Shown here: positions 13,249 to 27,200 of the stretch, in pieces | How the letters are laid out: every line of letters starts with the position of its first letter | Position numbering within the stretch: the stretch's first letter is position 1 | From: Gari tellinella | Lineage: Eukaryota; Mollusca; Bivalvia; Cardiida; Psammobiidae | Direction of reading: 5' to 3' | NCBI GenBank assembly: GCA_922989275.2 | Contig: OV277866.1 | Coordinates: 57,713,246 to 57,777,245, forward strand | DNA length: 64,000 bases | Program-made: the position numbers and the translations under genes | The notes under the pieces: model-generated | The model's input: only the letters and a program-made list of their open reading frames with translations | Database searches by the model: none | Told to the model about the DNA's origin: nothing

Positions 13249-13692
13249 CAGGGCTGCCATAAAAAATCCCATGATTTCCAAATTTGCATTTTTCAAATGC
13301 GATTTTACTAATCATACAGGGCTCCAGATAAAGGAAGAATTTCAAAAACTAAAATCTTTATTTCTGCATGAAACCTATTGATGTCCTTACTCATTAGAAT
13401 TGTCTCTTCAAGACAATTCTAACGAGTAGTAACACCATAGGATTTTGAACTGAAATGAGTGAGATTTTGTAGGATTTGTTCAGTTTACTCCCTCTTATCT
13501 AGATCCCTGATCATACCTTTACCACATAGCCTAATTCTAGTTTTGTTGACAAGTGACTAACTAAAGCAGGCTGGAAGTAAAGCAGAATGCTCCTTAAGGC
13601 ACATTCTGCTTTACTTTCAGCCTGCTTTAAGCTACAATGTATCGGGAAAAAATCCGAAGATTTAGGAAAAATCCGGAGAAATGGCAGCCCTG
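13249..13692. mobile_element. hAT-like MITE (CAGGGCTGCCAT ends) with nested hAT-like MITE
   Basis: Ends CAGGGCTGCCAT and ATGGCAGCCCTG. AAGTTC(C) is repeated on both sides. A second element (CAGGGCTCCAGATAAAG ends, 13317-13509) sits inside, flanked by ATCATA(C). The copy at 61298-61552 lacks that insertion. The AAAGCAGGCT palindrome (13563-13632) lies in the right half of both copies. Confidence 0.85.
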
Positions 13693-13937
13693 AAGTTCCC
13701 ACCAGACAAATTGTTTTTCTTTCCCTGAACAACAGTGTTTGAGAAAGTTAGACTGTCTTGCAGAGAAACATGCATCTATATTTAATTTTAGAAAACTAAA
13801 AATGACAAAAATAAGAACTAACACCTTTAATAGAAAGTCAAAACGTTTACAAGATTTACAAGTTAATTAGGAACCTTTCTACTGCTAAAAGCATATTAGA
13901 TTGTCATCTTTTGAAAACAGACAGTGCAGACACTGAT

Positions 13938-14755
13938 CAGACAGACCGGAACCATTTGAACAAAATACGTAAAGAATATTTAGAAGTGTCACCATACCGA
14001 ATATCAAAGCGCTGGCCATATTAGTGTCAGAGGAGAAGACGTTTGAAAATTTCACTATATAACTCTATGTAAAACTGTGACCCCCAGGGCGGGGCCAATT
14101 TTGACCCAAGAGGCATAATTTGAACAAACTTGATAGAGGACCTGTAGGCGATGCTATGTGCCATATATCTAAGCTCTGGTCCTTGTAGTTTCAGAGAAGA
14201 AGATTTTTTAAGTTTTCATTGAAAAAATCTATTTTTATCTCCTGTGACTTAGATATGCAACAGACCAGAACCATTTGAACAATATTGGTATAGGACATCT
14301 AGAAGTGTCACCATGCCAAATATCAAAGCTCTGGCCATATTAGTTTCAGAGAAGAAGACGTTTGAAAATTTCACTATATAACTCTATGTAAAACTGTGAC
14401 CCCTGGGGCGGGCCAATTTTGACCCCAGGGGCATAATTTGAACAAACTTGATAGAGGACCTGTAGATGATGCTATATGCCAAATACATGTATCTAAGCTC
14501 TGGCCCTTGCAGTTTTTGACAAGAAGATTTTGTAAGATTTCCTTATTTTTTTCACTTGGTTGCCATGCCAACCAGAGTTTTTGAACATATTTGAAAGAAC
14601 TTGACCCAAGGAACATTTCTGTATAGTTTGGTTGAATTCTGTTAAGCGGTATAGGAGGAGATGTCATTTGAAGCAATTGTTAACAACGACGGACACCGGA
14701 CACAGGGCCATCCCAATAGCTCACCTTGAGCCTTTGGCTCAGGTGAGCTTAAAAC
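13938..14755 (+). mobile_element. hairpin-ended interspersed element, copy 1 (5' truncated)
   Basis: Two tandem ~320-bp units (CCATTTGAACAA...; GGACCTGTAG...) are followed by ACGACGGACACCGGACA and a terminal hairpin GCTCACCTTGAGCCTTTGGC...GGTGAGC, then TTAAAA. Same 3' end as 41033-42272 and 52846-54318. Possibly Helitron/HINE-like; not proven. Confidence 0.7.
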
Positions 14756-14776
14756 GTGTTACTATGCAGGAAAGCG

Positions 14777-15008
14777 TTAAGCCATTACCCCATAATTAGG
14801 CCTTTATACGCCTTAAAATTATTCTGCAGTTCCAAATTATTCAGTCATGAATATGTATCATATTATAAAGAAATAGTATCTTTATCCATACAGATATTAG
14901 CTAAAAGCAGGCTGAAGGCCTTAGGGCACATTCTGCTTTACTTTCAACCTGCTTTAAGAAGTCATCTGTTTTCAAAACTAGAAATAGGCTATGGGGTAAT
15001 TGGTTTAA
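14777..15008. mobile_element. TTAA-flanked MITE, AAAGCAGG-core family (family A)
   Basis: Left TTAAGCCATTACCCCATA, right TATGGGGTAATTGGTTTAA, with part of the left palindrome arm deleted. piggyBac-type TTAA flanks. It lies just past the dctn1 stop codon and may be inside the 3' UTR. Confidence 0.85.
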
Positions 15009-15141
15009 GATTGCCAAGTTCCCTTAACAGTTGTTATCACAATAAGCCTAGGAGAGAATCAAGCAGGGGCATACCACAAAATGCAATATGATATATAAAT
15101 ATTTGTTCCATAGGTTAAGCACATGATTGTCAGATATATAG

Positions 15142-15279
15142 CTAAGTTATCAATCTGCCATGAAGATTTCTTAATTGGTTTGGTTGTATGTTAATTGGAA
15201 TTATCTCCCCTTTGCCCTTTTCTGTTGGGACAGTGACTCGACCAACAAGAAGACTTTCTCCGCTCTTTTCATGTAGAAC
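15142..15279 (-). CDS. dctn1: dctn1 terminal coding exon
   Basis: 138 nt, 45 codons plus TAG. It starts [18 protein letters not shown] and ends [15 protein letters not shown]. It aligns with vertebrate VYMGKVTF...LTQEQLHQLHSRLIS. Acceptor CTACTTCAG. No canonical AATAAA signal is visible on this strand between 14000 and 15141. A MITE begins 134 nt past the stop, so the extent of the 3' UTR is unknown. Confidence 0.95.
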   Translation of the reverse strand, partial: VLHEKSGESLLVGRVTVPTEKGKGEIIPINIQPNQLRNLHGRLIT

Positions 15280-18200
15280 CTGAAGTAGAACAATAAAATT
15301 TATATGTACACAGGACATCACCAAACAAACATATACATAGGACATTATCAAACAAGTACCAAAGTAAATTCTTACATGAAACAGTTAAACCTCTCTTTAT
15401 CATCACTAAATTTTGTTAACTATTAAGTGTTCATGACAGGTGAACTTAAAGCAAGGTGATGGCGAAACAGGAAGCTTTCCGTTTTACCGTCACTTTGCTT
15501 TAAGCTGTCACCTGTCTTTTATACAATCAATTAGCCTTCTTTTTAGTGGTTGTAATGGAGAGGTTTTATTGTCTATGTTTTAGCAAGAGTAACATCTATA
15601 ATACACCTCAAATTGTAAACATTTACATGACAAATAGCTCTGCTCTTGTTCAGACGTCTGGCTAGATTACCCTGTGCCCGAACTGGTTACGAAATGTTTG
15701 CATTTAAATTAATAGTTTTAGCATAACCAGGTTTATTTGGAAAGAATAACGTCTTGCCTAGTGTAAAACAAAGTTAATATGTTCAGTATGACATACCCTG
15801 GCAAACTCTGGAGTTGGGAACACAGAGAAGTCTGTTCTGACCTGACCACCAGTCCTGTTAGCAGCAAGTAGCATTGTCACCTGTACTTGAAGCTGCAAGA
15901 AGACAAAAGTCACGTAGGATAACATTGTAAACTTTCTGCACTAATATCTTTGCTAAATATTTTGGTCACTCCAGAAAGGTTCAGTTTTCAAAAAGTGTTA
16001 ACTCTGTTTGAATGTTTTGTGCACTATCTTTGCTGAGATAATGAAATGGCTATAACTAACCTAGGACTCCAGATCAGATTTGATTTTGATTTGTTATGAT
16101 TTTACGTCACTTTCAACAGTATTTTAGTGATATCGTGACATCCAGCTAATTACAGGTGGAGGAAGACCCCAAAAGCCCTTTTACGCACTGTTTCAGGCAC
16201 AAATTGGCAACTAGGTAGAACCACCGACCTTCCGCATGCCAATTTGAAGGCAGCCCCACACGAAAAATCCGAACCACCAGACTGGGATTCGAATCCACAG
16301 CGGTGAAGAGCTTAGTGATGTAAGTCATATAGGGTTCAATTCTCCAGTTTTGTGATGGTAGCTAGGTTTACTCACCTCTTGAGTTTTATTCTCCAGTTTT
16401 GTGATGGTATCTAGGTTTACTCACCTCTTGAATTTTATTCTCCAGTTTTGTGATGGTAGCTAGGTTTACTCACCTCTTGAGTTTTATTCTCCAGTTTTGT
16501 GATGGTAGCTAGGTTTACTCACCTCTTGAGTTTTATTCTCCAGTTTTGTGATGGTGTCTAGGTTTACTCACCTCTTGAGTTTTATTCTCCAGTTTTGTGA
16601 TGGTAGCTAGGTTTTGGACTAGTTGTTGTTTGGGATTACTTGACAAAGATACCGGCTCCATTCCTGGCAAAATACAAAACAACATTATTAATTAATATTA
16701 ATAACCTCAGAAAAACCAAACCAAACATCTAAAAGCAGACTGAAATACAAACTTTCCTGGTCTCTATAGTGTTCTGATTTACTAGTTCATACTTCTTTAG
16801 ACTACCATCCACCGACTTAGAAGCATCCTACTTAGAAGCATTCTGTTTTCCTAGTTCATATCGTTTTAGCCTAACATCCTACCTGTCTAACAACACCTTA
16901 CCCTTTCCTCAACAGAAGCCTCTTAAAGACTTTTCCTCAGTCCATTGAGCATATTGTTCTGGAGGTGTCAATGTAACTGTCAAATCACATGCAGTTTACC
17001 TGGTGAGGTCCAGATTATACTCATGCTCTAGTGATTTTCAATGGTTATTTCTAACCAAACTATAAAATATAAAGGTAGAGTCTCACACAAGACGCTTCAA
17101 TGGTTCAATATGCACAAGACCCATGCTTATTGCAAGGAAATTGTCTGGCAATGCGTTATGACCAAAAGGTCGTCAGGAGATGTCTTTAAAGCATCACTAC
17201 CTTTATTTTTATCTTCCTTTTAGCCGTCACCTGCACTAGTCACATTTAGAAATTTGATTTGTAATTTCAGTTGAGGGGCAAGGGTAAAAAGTATTATTAC
17301 AGGGGGTTGTTGCATAAATAAAATTACAGGTTTGACAGTGATCAGCAACCTTCTCTATCTCCATGAGATTGTTTTTTTTCCTTGATATACATGTACATGA
17401 AGTGCAAACTGACAAACAGTGCAAACTGATAAGAGGGTTGTTTTTAGGAGCCTGCTGATCTAAGTCTCCAATGTTTACATAGGACAACTATATTTACCAC
17501 AGGTACCATACAATTTTAAAGACATATACACTCCTCACAAGGGTTCAATGGCTCAATGGATGAAAAGTTGACTACCCAACTCTTACCTGGTTTCCTCTTA
17601 CTGATATCAATGACTTTTGGGCAAGAACTCAGCTTGTTCACACTCTGAAACAAAACATAAGAAGATTGAATTGACAAACTGTCAGTAAAGTGTTTTTTTG
17701 AATATCCAACTGAAAATTTTCATCTAGTATTTCAGTACAACTTTAACCCATTACCCCATAAATACGACTTTAATTTATTCCACTACTGAAGATAATAATT
17801 CCAATTAATAGTGTCACAAATAAGACTCATAAGAAATATTTTCTATATTCCAGCAGATAATAGCTTAAAGCAGACTGAAAGTAAAGCAGAATGCCCCTTA
17901 AGGTGCATTCTGCTTTACTTTCAACCTCCTTTAAGTGGCAACCTATCTTCAATACCAGAAATCTGCTATTGGGTAAGGGTCATTTCTACCAGGCATATGT
18001 AGATTTGTGAAGAGGTATTTCAGTGAGAAATGTTAAATACATGAGAGAAAGGGTAAAGGTTGAGGTTCATCTTTTTCACCAAATCTTGTTTGAAAATTGT
18101 TAACCCTTAGCCTGCCACTCACGACTATAGCTCCATTTGCAAACAGCTTGGATCTGGATGAGACGCCGAGTAACTCGGCGTCTCATCCGGATCCAAGCTG

Positions 18201-21200
18201 TTTGACACTCGGACAACATTTTCAGCAATTTTGAGCAACTTTGAAGCACTTTGAAACTTGAAGCAGACGAGAAATATAGCAGACGACAATTTATTTGGCG
18301 GGCTAAGGGTTAATCCTTTACTCCATAGATACTCCTTCATACACAAGTAATTATTCCGTCTCTGAAGAAAATAGTTTCCCTACAATCCTGAATATGTATC
18401 ATAAGAAATATTTTTTCATCCTAGCAGATGGACACTTAAAGCAGACTTAAAGTAAAGCAGAGTGTCCCTTGTATTCTTATTTTTAAACAGGTGTGAAATA
18501 TACGTTTTAATTACCTGTAGAATATCTATATTCTTATTTTTAAACTGGTGTGAAATATATGTTTTAATTGCCTGTAGAATATCTATATTCTAAATAAAAT
18601 GTATGTTTTAACTGCCTGTAGGATATCTTTATTCTGATAAAATGTATGTTTTAACTGCCTGTAGGATATCTTTATTCTGATAAAATGTATGTTTTAATTG
18701 CCTGTAGGATATCTTTATTCTAATAAAATGTATGTTTTAACTGCCTGTAGGATATCTTTATTCTGATAAAATGTATGTTTTAACTGCCTGTAGGATATCT
18801 TTATTCTAATAAAATGTATGTTTTAATTGCCTGTAGGATATCTTTATTCTAATAAAATGTATCTATATTCTAATCTTTAAACAAGTGGGGAATGTATGTT
18901 ATAATTACCTGTAGAATATCTATATTCTAATCTTTAAACAAGTGGGGAATGTATGTTATAATTACCTGTAGAATATCTATATTCTAATCTTTAACATGTG
19001 CAGAATGTATGTTATAATTACTTGTAGAATATCTATATTCTAATCTTTAAACAAGTGGGGAATGTATGTTATAATTACCTGTAGAATATCTATATTCTAA
19101 TCTTTAACATGTGCAGAATGTATGTTATAATTACTTGTAGAATATCTATATTCTAATCTTTAAACATGTGGGGAATGTATGTTATAATTACCTGTAGAAT
19201 ATCTATATTCTAATCGTTAACATGTGCAGAATGTATGTTATAATTACCTGGTGAATATCTATATTCTAATCTTTAAACATGTGCGAAATGTATTTTATAA
19301 TTACTTGTAGAATATCTATATTCTAATCTTTAAACATGTGTGGAATGAATGTTATAATTACTTGTAGAATATCTATATTCTAATCTTTAAACATGTGTGA
19401 AATGTATGTTATAGTTACTTGTAGAAAATCTATATTCTAATCTTTAAACATGTGCTGAATGTATGTAATAATTACTTGTAGAATATCTGTATTCTAATCT
19501 TTAAACAAGTGTGGAATGTATGTTATAATTACCTGTAGAATATCTTTATCTTAATCAAATGTATGTTATAATTGCCTGTAGAATATCTTTATTCTACTTA
19601 AAGTGTATGTTATAATTATGTGTAGAATATCTATATTCTAATCTTTAAACATGTGCGGAATGTATGTTATAATTACTTGTAGAATATCTATATTCTAATC
19701 TTTAACATGTGCTGAATGTATGTTATAATTACTTGTAGAATATCTATATTCTAATCATTAAACATGTGCGGAATGTATGTTATAATTACTTGTAGAATAT
19801 CTATATTCTAATCTTTAAACAAGTGTGGAATGTATGTTATAATTAACTGTAGAATATCTTTATTCTAATAAAATGTATTTTATAATTGCCTGTAGAATAC
19901 CTTTATTCTACTTAAATGTATGTTATAATTACATGTAGAATATCTATATTCTAATCTTTAAACATATACGGAATGTATGTTATAATTACTTGTAGAATAT
20001 CTTTATTCTAATCTTTAAACATGTGCGGAATGTATGTTATAATTACTTGTAGAATATCTATATTCTAATCTTTAAACATGTGCGGAATGTATGTTATAAT
20101 TACAGTAAAACCTCGGAAAACCGAACACCCTCCGGACCAGGTAAAAAGTTCGGTTTTCTGAGGTGTTCGGTTTTCTGAGTTTTCATGAATTAGTCCTAAT
20201 ATTCAGGCCAAGGCATCTTCACAAGCCTGATCTATAACTCAATAACATGAACGTAACAGTGAATTATCATTTAGATCAAAACTGTTTGATATGATCAAGA
20301 ATGAGAATAAACTTTCAATACGACAGAGCATTTTTAACAATAGCTCAGTAATTATTTACCGTGTTTTGCCGTGTGTAATGTACACTTGTGTGTACTCTGC
20401 ATTTTAAGGGTTAAATCACAGGATATAAACGTATTCCCATAGGTTAGAAGCATCTGTGTTTTGAATAAACACTTCAATTTTTAGATTGTCGCAACCATTA
20501 TAAAACGAAACAACCGCCATAGTATCAACTTTTGATGAGCTTACTTTATTCACATTTTGAGCAGCACATTATTCTATGGAAGTTCGCAGATTCAATATAA
20601 TCAAGAACGTTTCCCGAATTTTGCGAATATAGCGCTAACGGAAATTTTGCTGTGCAAATCGAGTGTCGTTGTTTTCGTTTTGCATAGTTTATTAGGTGAC
20701 CTAATTGAGCAGTTGTTTATACAGTAAGACTGCTTCTACAACACACGCATTCAGTACGCAATTGCAAACAATAATTATGAAATATAACTGAGTTATTTCC
20801 TTTCTTTCTGTCTTTAGAATGCCGTACTGAACTTTTATAAATTTGAATTCTAAACAGTAAAGCGTACCGGCGTACTTCGAAACAAACTACGAACAATGGA
20901 ACGCATTTTTGTTGCTGTAGCATTGTCAGATCGGAGCCTTATTTTAATAAGCAATCAAGTGTCACAACGGTGAAATACTCGTGTCATCTCCAATAAACAC
21001 CCCACCCATTACGCAATCTTACACATACGCTAAGTGTCCAAGATGTGTTTGCAGGCCGACTCGGTTGAGTAAATTTTCCATGATCGCAATGGTGACATTT
21101 GAGACGCGAGGTGATAAATACAGTGGATGTTCGGTTTTCCGAGGTAATTTTATGTGTATCTGAACATTTTGGGCCGAGAAAAGCGTTCGGTTTTCGGAAT

Positions 21201-24200
21201 TCTGAGGTTCCGGTTTTCTGAGACTTACTTTTGGTTAAAATAAGAAGGAAAAAAATCGGGACCGGACAGAAAGTTCGGTATTCCGAGGATTCCGGATTTC
21301 TGGGACTCCGGTTTTCCGAGTTTATACTGTACTTGCAGAATATCTATATTCTAATCTTTAAACATGTGCGGAATGTATGTTATAATTACTTGTAGAATAT
21401 CTATATTCTAATCTTTAAACATGTGTTGAATGTATGTTATAATTACCTGTAGAATATCTTTATTCTAATAAAATGTATGTTATAATTACCTTTAGAATAT
21501 CTTTATTCTAATCTTTAAACAAGTGTGGAATGTATGTTATAATTACCTGTAGAATATCTTTATTCTAATAAAATGTATGTTATAATTGCCTGTAGAATAT
21601 CTTTATTCTAATCTTTAAACAAGTGTGGAATGTATGTTATAATTACCTGTAGAATATCTTTATTCTAATAAAATGTATGTTGTAATTACCTGTAGAATAT
21701 CTTTATTCTACTTAAATGTATGTTATAATTACCTGTAGAATATCTTTATTCTACTTAAATGTATGTTATAATTACCTGTAGAATATCTGCAGTCTGTTTG
21801 GCCAGTGTTGACAGTTCCATTGTACCAGGTGAGCCACCAGGTAGATCTCCTACACCTACACTTCCAGTCTGACTGCCCAGTCCTACGGGCTTCTTGGGTA
21901 CCCTCAATGGTGGAAGCTTGGCCATCTGCTCCTGCAATACACACAGGACAAAAGTGTAGAGTAAAGGAGAAAATCTTAAATATGCTTATGCTTTTGATCT
22001 TATCCCTTTTATACATTTATGTATATACAGTAAACCCTCTCTAGTATGACCAAAAATTTCCATTGATTTTAAGATGTTTATGACAGGTGACTGCTTAAAG
22101 CAAGGTTACAGTAAAACAGAAAGCTCCTTAAGGAGTTTTCTGTTTTATTTTCACCTTGCTTTAAGCTGTCACCTGTCTTTAGTACAATCAGTTAGCCTTC
22201 AGTTTAGTGGTCGTAGTAGAGATGTTTAACTGTATTTGTTTATAGAAATGATGTACAGTATAACCTCTATTGACTGACACCTGTCTTAACCAGAACCCCC
22301 CGTTATCCCGCATTAACTGATTGCATTGAAATCAAGAGGCAGCTGTAAGCATGATGAAAAGAAAGCAGAAGGCTCCTGGAACTTTCTGTTTGACTTTCAG
22401 CAAGCTTTGAACAGCTGTTTATGTTAAACACAATTGGATATAGAATATTTGTACAAATGCCTATGGAAGAAAAGTTAAACTACTACCTGTTTTAGCTTGT
22501 TTCTAGTTTTGAAGACTGGTGGCCACTTAAAGCAAGTGGAAAGAAAAGCAAAATGCGCATTGAGGCACATTCTGCTTTACTTTTAGCCTGCTTAAGCTCC
22601 TATCTGTTAGGATATAGAAATATCGTTTATGGTGCATATTCATGACTGCATAAAGTGGAACCTTTTTTTTAAGTGGATGACTTATTTAACCCATTACCCC
22701 ATAGCTTGTTTCTGGTATTGAAGATAGGCGACCACTTAAAGCAGGTTGAAAGTAAAGCAGAATGTGCCTTAAGGCGCATTCTGCTTTACTTTCATTCTGC
22801 TTTAAACTACAATTGCTAAGAAATAGAAGCCATTCCTATGGTACATATTCATGAGTGTGTAAATTGGAACTACAGTCAAACCTGTCTTAAGTGACCTTCA
22901 AGGGGAGAGACACAATAAGGTCACATAAGGCAAGTAGTCACATAAGTCAGGTTATAAGTTCTCAGGGGTAAATAAGTATACAAATAAACATCATATGGAT
23001 GTTTCTCTGAATAAAATTATATATTAACCCTGTCTACCAAAAGCAATAATTAAGATCATTTTCTATATTTTCAAACAAAGTTGCATTGCTAATATGACAA
23101 ATGCCTAAATAACTTGTTGACTATTCATCCCAAGTTGATCAAATACTATAAAAGATCCAATCAATCACCTGAAATATTCGTCGGTCTGGTCTTTTTAGAG
23201 ATTTATTCCGTAACAGGTTCGACGAAAAAGTTCAAATTTGTCCTTTAATTCCATTGTATCTGATAAAAATGCGTCCAATTTAGGATCGCTTTCTCAGTCT
23301 TTTAACGATATAATTCATTTTCAGAATCGCGTCTTATGGAGTAAGAATTCGATCCCAGGGTGTGTTAATTGTTTTTTTCTTTGTTGTCTCTCTCACACGT
23401 AAATCTTTCCCGAAATGTCCATGTTTAGTGTCGCGTCTATAATGTTATCGTGCCGCCATTTTGTTCAAGTCAATTTCAAAATATGACAGCGCTATTTTTA
23501 ACGTCATTTTATTTGTCAATATCTCCTATTAAAAACACAGTCTTACAAAGTAGAAAAAGAAAAAATACTTTGAATCATCTTTTTTACTTGTAACACACGT
23601 AATACACATATGCCGCAACCCAAGTGTTCTCAACGGTATATAGGAATGTGCATAGAAATTCTGCTACGCAATTTCGGAATATCGCTTTGTTTTAATCGCT
23701 TTGTTTTATAGTGTGATTTTTCATAATGTATCGTTGGAAAATCAATTCAAGAAGCTAACTGTCGGTTTACATGCATATAAAATGTTCATTACCCTGGTAT
23801 TTCGCAGAAATTTACGATTATGATACTCCGGCGTTTATGCGACATAATTTCCCCCATCCGTTCTTTCGTAATAGAGTGCTGGATTGAGAACTACTTTTGA
23901 ACCCTTTTAGTCGTAAATCATCACCGGAATAGTTATTTTTGGGGTGAGAAAAGCATTTTTGTCGAGTTCTGTTATTTGTCGAGTTGAATTATTTTTATAT
24001 TTAATTGCTTTTCGGTAGCTCAATTCTCCAAATTCAGTCCCAAATCCCGATCGCCGTTGAACCATTTACCACAATTGTCTATTCACAAATTATAACATGC
24101 AATTTTGAAACGTGAATTACTTGTTTATAAAACAAAATTTTGGAAACCTTTTTTCAGAATGGAATATTATCTAATATAATTTAAACGAATATTAAACAAA

Positions 24201-27200
24201 GATGTTGTATATCACTTTTTTTGAATAACTAAATAAACACTTAAAAGTAGAAATTTTGATCTAATATACAAACAAAGGAATATTCGCCTCCCGGAAATGA
24301 AAACTATAAAATCGGTAATGACCGGCAATTATCGACTCGCTGCAAACAGGTGCATTTAATAGGGACATGGGACTTTGGGAGCGGCATATTACGGTTGTTA
24401 GTCACGTAACACAGGTTTGTCAGTATACACAGTCTTAACATAAAGGAAAATGTGTTGGGAGGAATATTTAAGGTCACCTAAGACAAATAGTCGCTATATA
24501 GCGACGGTCACTATGACAGGTTTGACTGTATTTTCTTTCAGGGAGGAATAAATTAGAGGCTTAAAAAGGGGTATTTATAGGGGGAAAAAGCTGTAAGAAT
24601 GGATATAGATGGGATAATGGGAAACAAAACTACTTACTCTCATTTTGTCTGCCTTCAGTCTCACATTGTCCTGTTTTACATGGCTCAGAGCTTCTTTCAA
24701 GGAATCAATCTAAAGAAGGAGAGCAAACATTCATCAATAATTCATAAGCCATGCACTTTTGAGTAGTGGAACAAGAAATCTGACCCTGATATTAACTTTA
24801 ATCTGAAACATTCCAGGACGAATTGATAGATTGAAAATAATTTCAGTTTGACAGGATAATACACTTCATAGGCTACAAATGGAAATGAGAAAACATTGCA
24901 AGTCTTAGTGTCAAATCCCTAAACATTTATATGGACAATTTCAATTTCCTATTTATAACTTTTATGGGTTATTTTTGAAAATATATTGCAAAATGACAAA
25001 CAGTGCTACTGATCTAGGTCAAAGGTGTTTGCTAAGGACAAGTGTACTCTTCACATGTACACTGTAAATAAAAGATCCCCAAACCGTGGCACTAGGGGTC
25101 GAAGAGTTAATAGAGCAAATTACCAGCAACAAAATTGAAGAAAAAACATGGAGAAAATGACAATTGCTCAACTCTTTCCTCCCTGAAACTTTAAATGGAC
25201 AATTCCTGTTTCGATTTTAGTCTAGTCCATTTCTGGCTTTAAAGGGTTCTTTTTGTTCATTTTTGGCGTTATGACAAACAGTGAAGACCCTGATCAGAGG
25301 GCTCCTTTCGGAGCCCTCTGATCTGGGTCTCCACTGTTTGCACAGGACAAGTGTACTATTCACATGTACACTGTTTGAAAAGGATGCCTATATGCGTGAC
25401 TAGGGTTCAAAGGGTTAAACACTGTGGTTAACCTCTTATATCCATTCACTGCATGACATAGGAGCCATGCCAAGAAAAAACAGCATTTTTGCATACAGAC
25501 CTGGCTATATATCTGAGTTTGGTCTACACTGCCAAATACTCTATATATTACAGCTTTATAAAATGTTTAAGATGCATATAGGTGTCAAACAGTATAGATC
25601 AAGACAAGTTGTCGTGTCTGACGCGGCAACTGGCATTGATCTACACTCTTTGCAATGCAATAAGTCAGGTTTTCTCATGTCATGGCACATATGTTACAAT
25701 AATGTATGTATGCTTTGGGTTAACCCATTACCCATTTAGTCTGTTTCTAGAATTGAAGATAGGTGACCACTTAAAGCAGGTTGAAAGTAAAGCAGAATGA
25801 ACCTTAAGGCACATTCTGTTTTACTTGCAGCCTGATTAAAGCTACCATTTGCTATAATATAGAAAATATTTCTTATGATACATATTCATGACTGTATAAA
25901 GGGGAACTACTTTCTTCAGTGAAAAAATAAATTAGAGGCGTAAAAAAGGGGTATTTATGGGGGAATGGGTTAAAACAATCCTTTAGAACAAGATGTGTTG
26001 TGAAACAGTGTGCCTCTTTATGTGGCCATGATCTCTTAATACAAGTACCGTAAAACCTCTTTATCACATAAACGTGCAAAATATAGAGGGCCGTAAAAAT
26101 CGTACGGCCCACTGGGCATATATTTTATACTAATTTTCGAATCACCAAAATACTGTACGACTACGCCGACTTTAAATCGGTGAAGAAAATCTAGACAAAA
26201 TAAGACCACCACTAGGGATTTAAAACATTTCCAAGTGTCCTAAAACCATTATCCCAGGCAATCCCGCAAATTCAGGCTGCAAATTAGGCTACGTAGAGCT
26301 CTAGTAGAACAGTGACTCAGACTGTTTTTCAAATTTAGACGTTACAATAATAACGACGTTATTTTGAAAACAAAACTTGATTCTAACTGTCAAATGATCA
26401 TTTTTAGTCAGAACAGTTTTAAATTAAATATTAATTTAAAATTTGAATATGGTATTGGAAAAGTCTTTACACAACACATTGATTTTCTTTATTTTAGTTT
26501 GATTGGTGTTTTTATCTACGGATGAATAAAACCGAATAACTCCTATGACGAATCGTTTTCCTACGAGCCGAGGGCAATAGTGAAAGTAAGAGCGTTCAGA
26601 TTTTCGTGTCATTTGGTGTTTATGTGGTAAATAGGATATCAAATTCGTGTGTTGTCAGTCGTGAATTTATTGAACTCGTTGGATAAAATGATATGTTGCT
26701 CGCCAAAGCTCGCAACATATTATTTTATCAAACTCGTTCAATAAATTCACGACTGAAAACACACTCATTCAATATCCTCTATATATTACAACCACTATAA
26801 TGTGTTAATTATTAGGTTTTTACAACAGGTGGCTGTTTTAAGCAACATTACCATGAAGAAGAAAGGTCCAATAGGAGCTTTCTGTTTAACCCTTTCCCTC
26901 ATAGAAGCGCCTTTTAGCACATTTGATTTATTCATCCACTGAAGAAAATAGTTCCAATTTATACATTCTTGAAAATGAACCATAAGAAAAAAAGTCTAAA
27001 TCTTAGAGGATGATAGGTTAAAGCAGGCTGAAAGTAAAGCAGAATGTGCCTTAAGGCACATTCTGCTTTACTTTCAACCTGCTTTAAATGTCCACCTGTC
27101 TTCAAAACTAGAATCAGGTTATGGGGTAAAGGGTTAACTGTCATCTTGCTTTAAACTGTCACATGTCCTTTATACATTCAATTAGCCTTCGTTTTAGTGG

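Noticed and set aside
16250..16300. Functional tRNA gene
   Set aside because: GGATTCGAATCC resembles a B box but is part of a dispersed SINE; no cloverleaf or acceptor stem can be built.
21805..22044. Plus-strand ORF opposite exon j
   Set aside because: It is the antisense shadow of the dctn1 exon, whose minus-strand frame matches p150Glued and whose splice sites fit.
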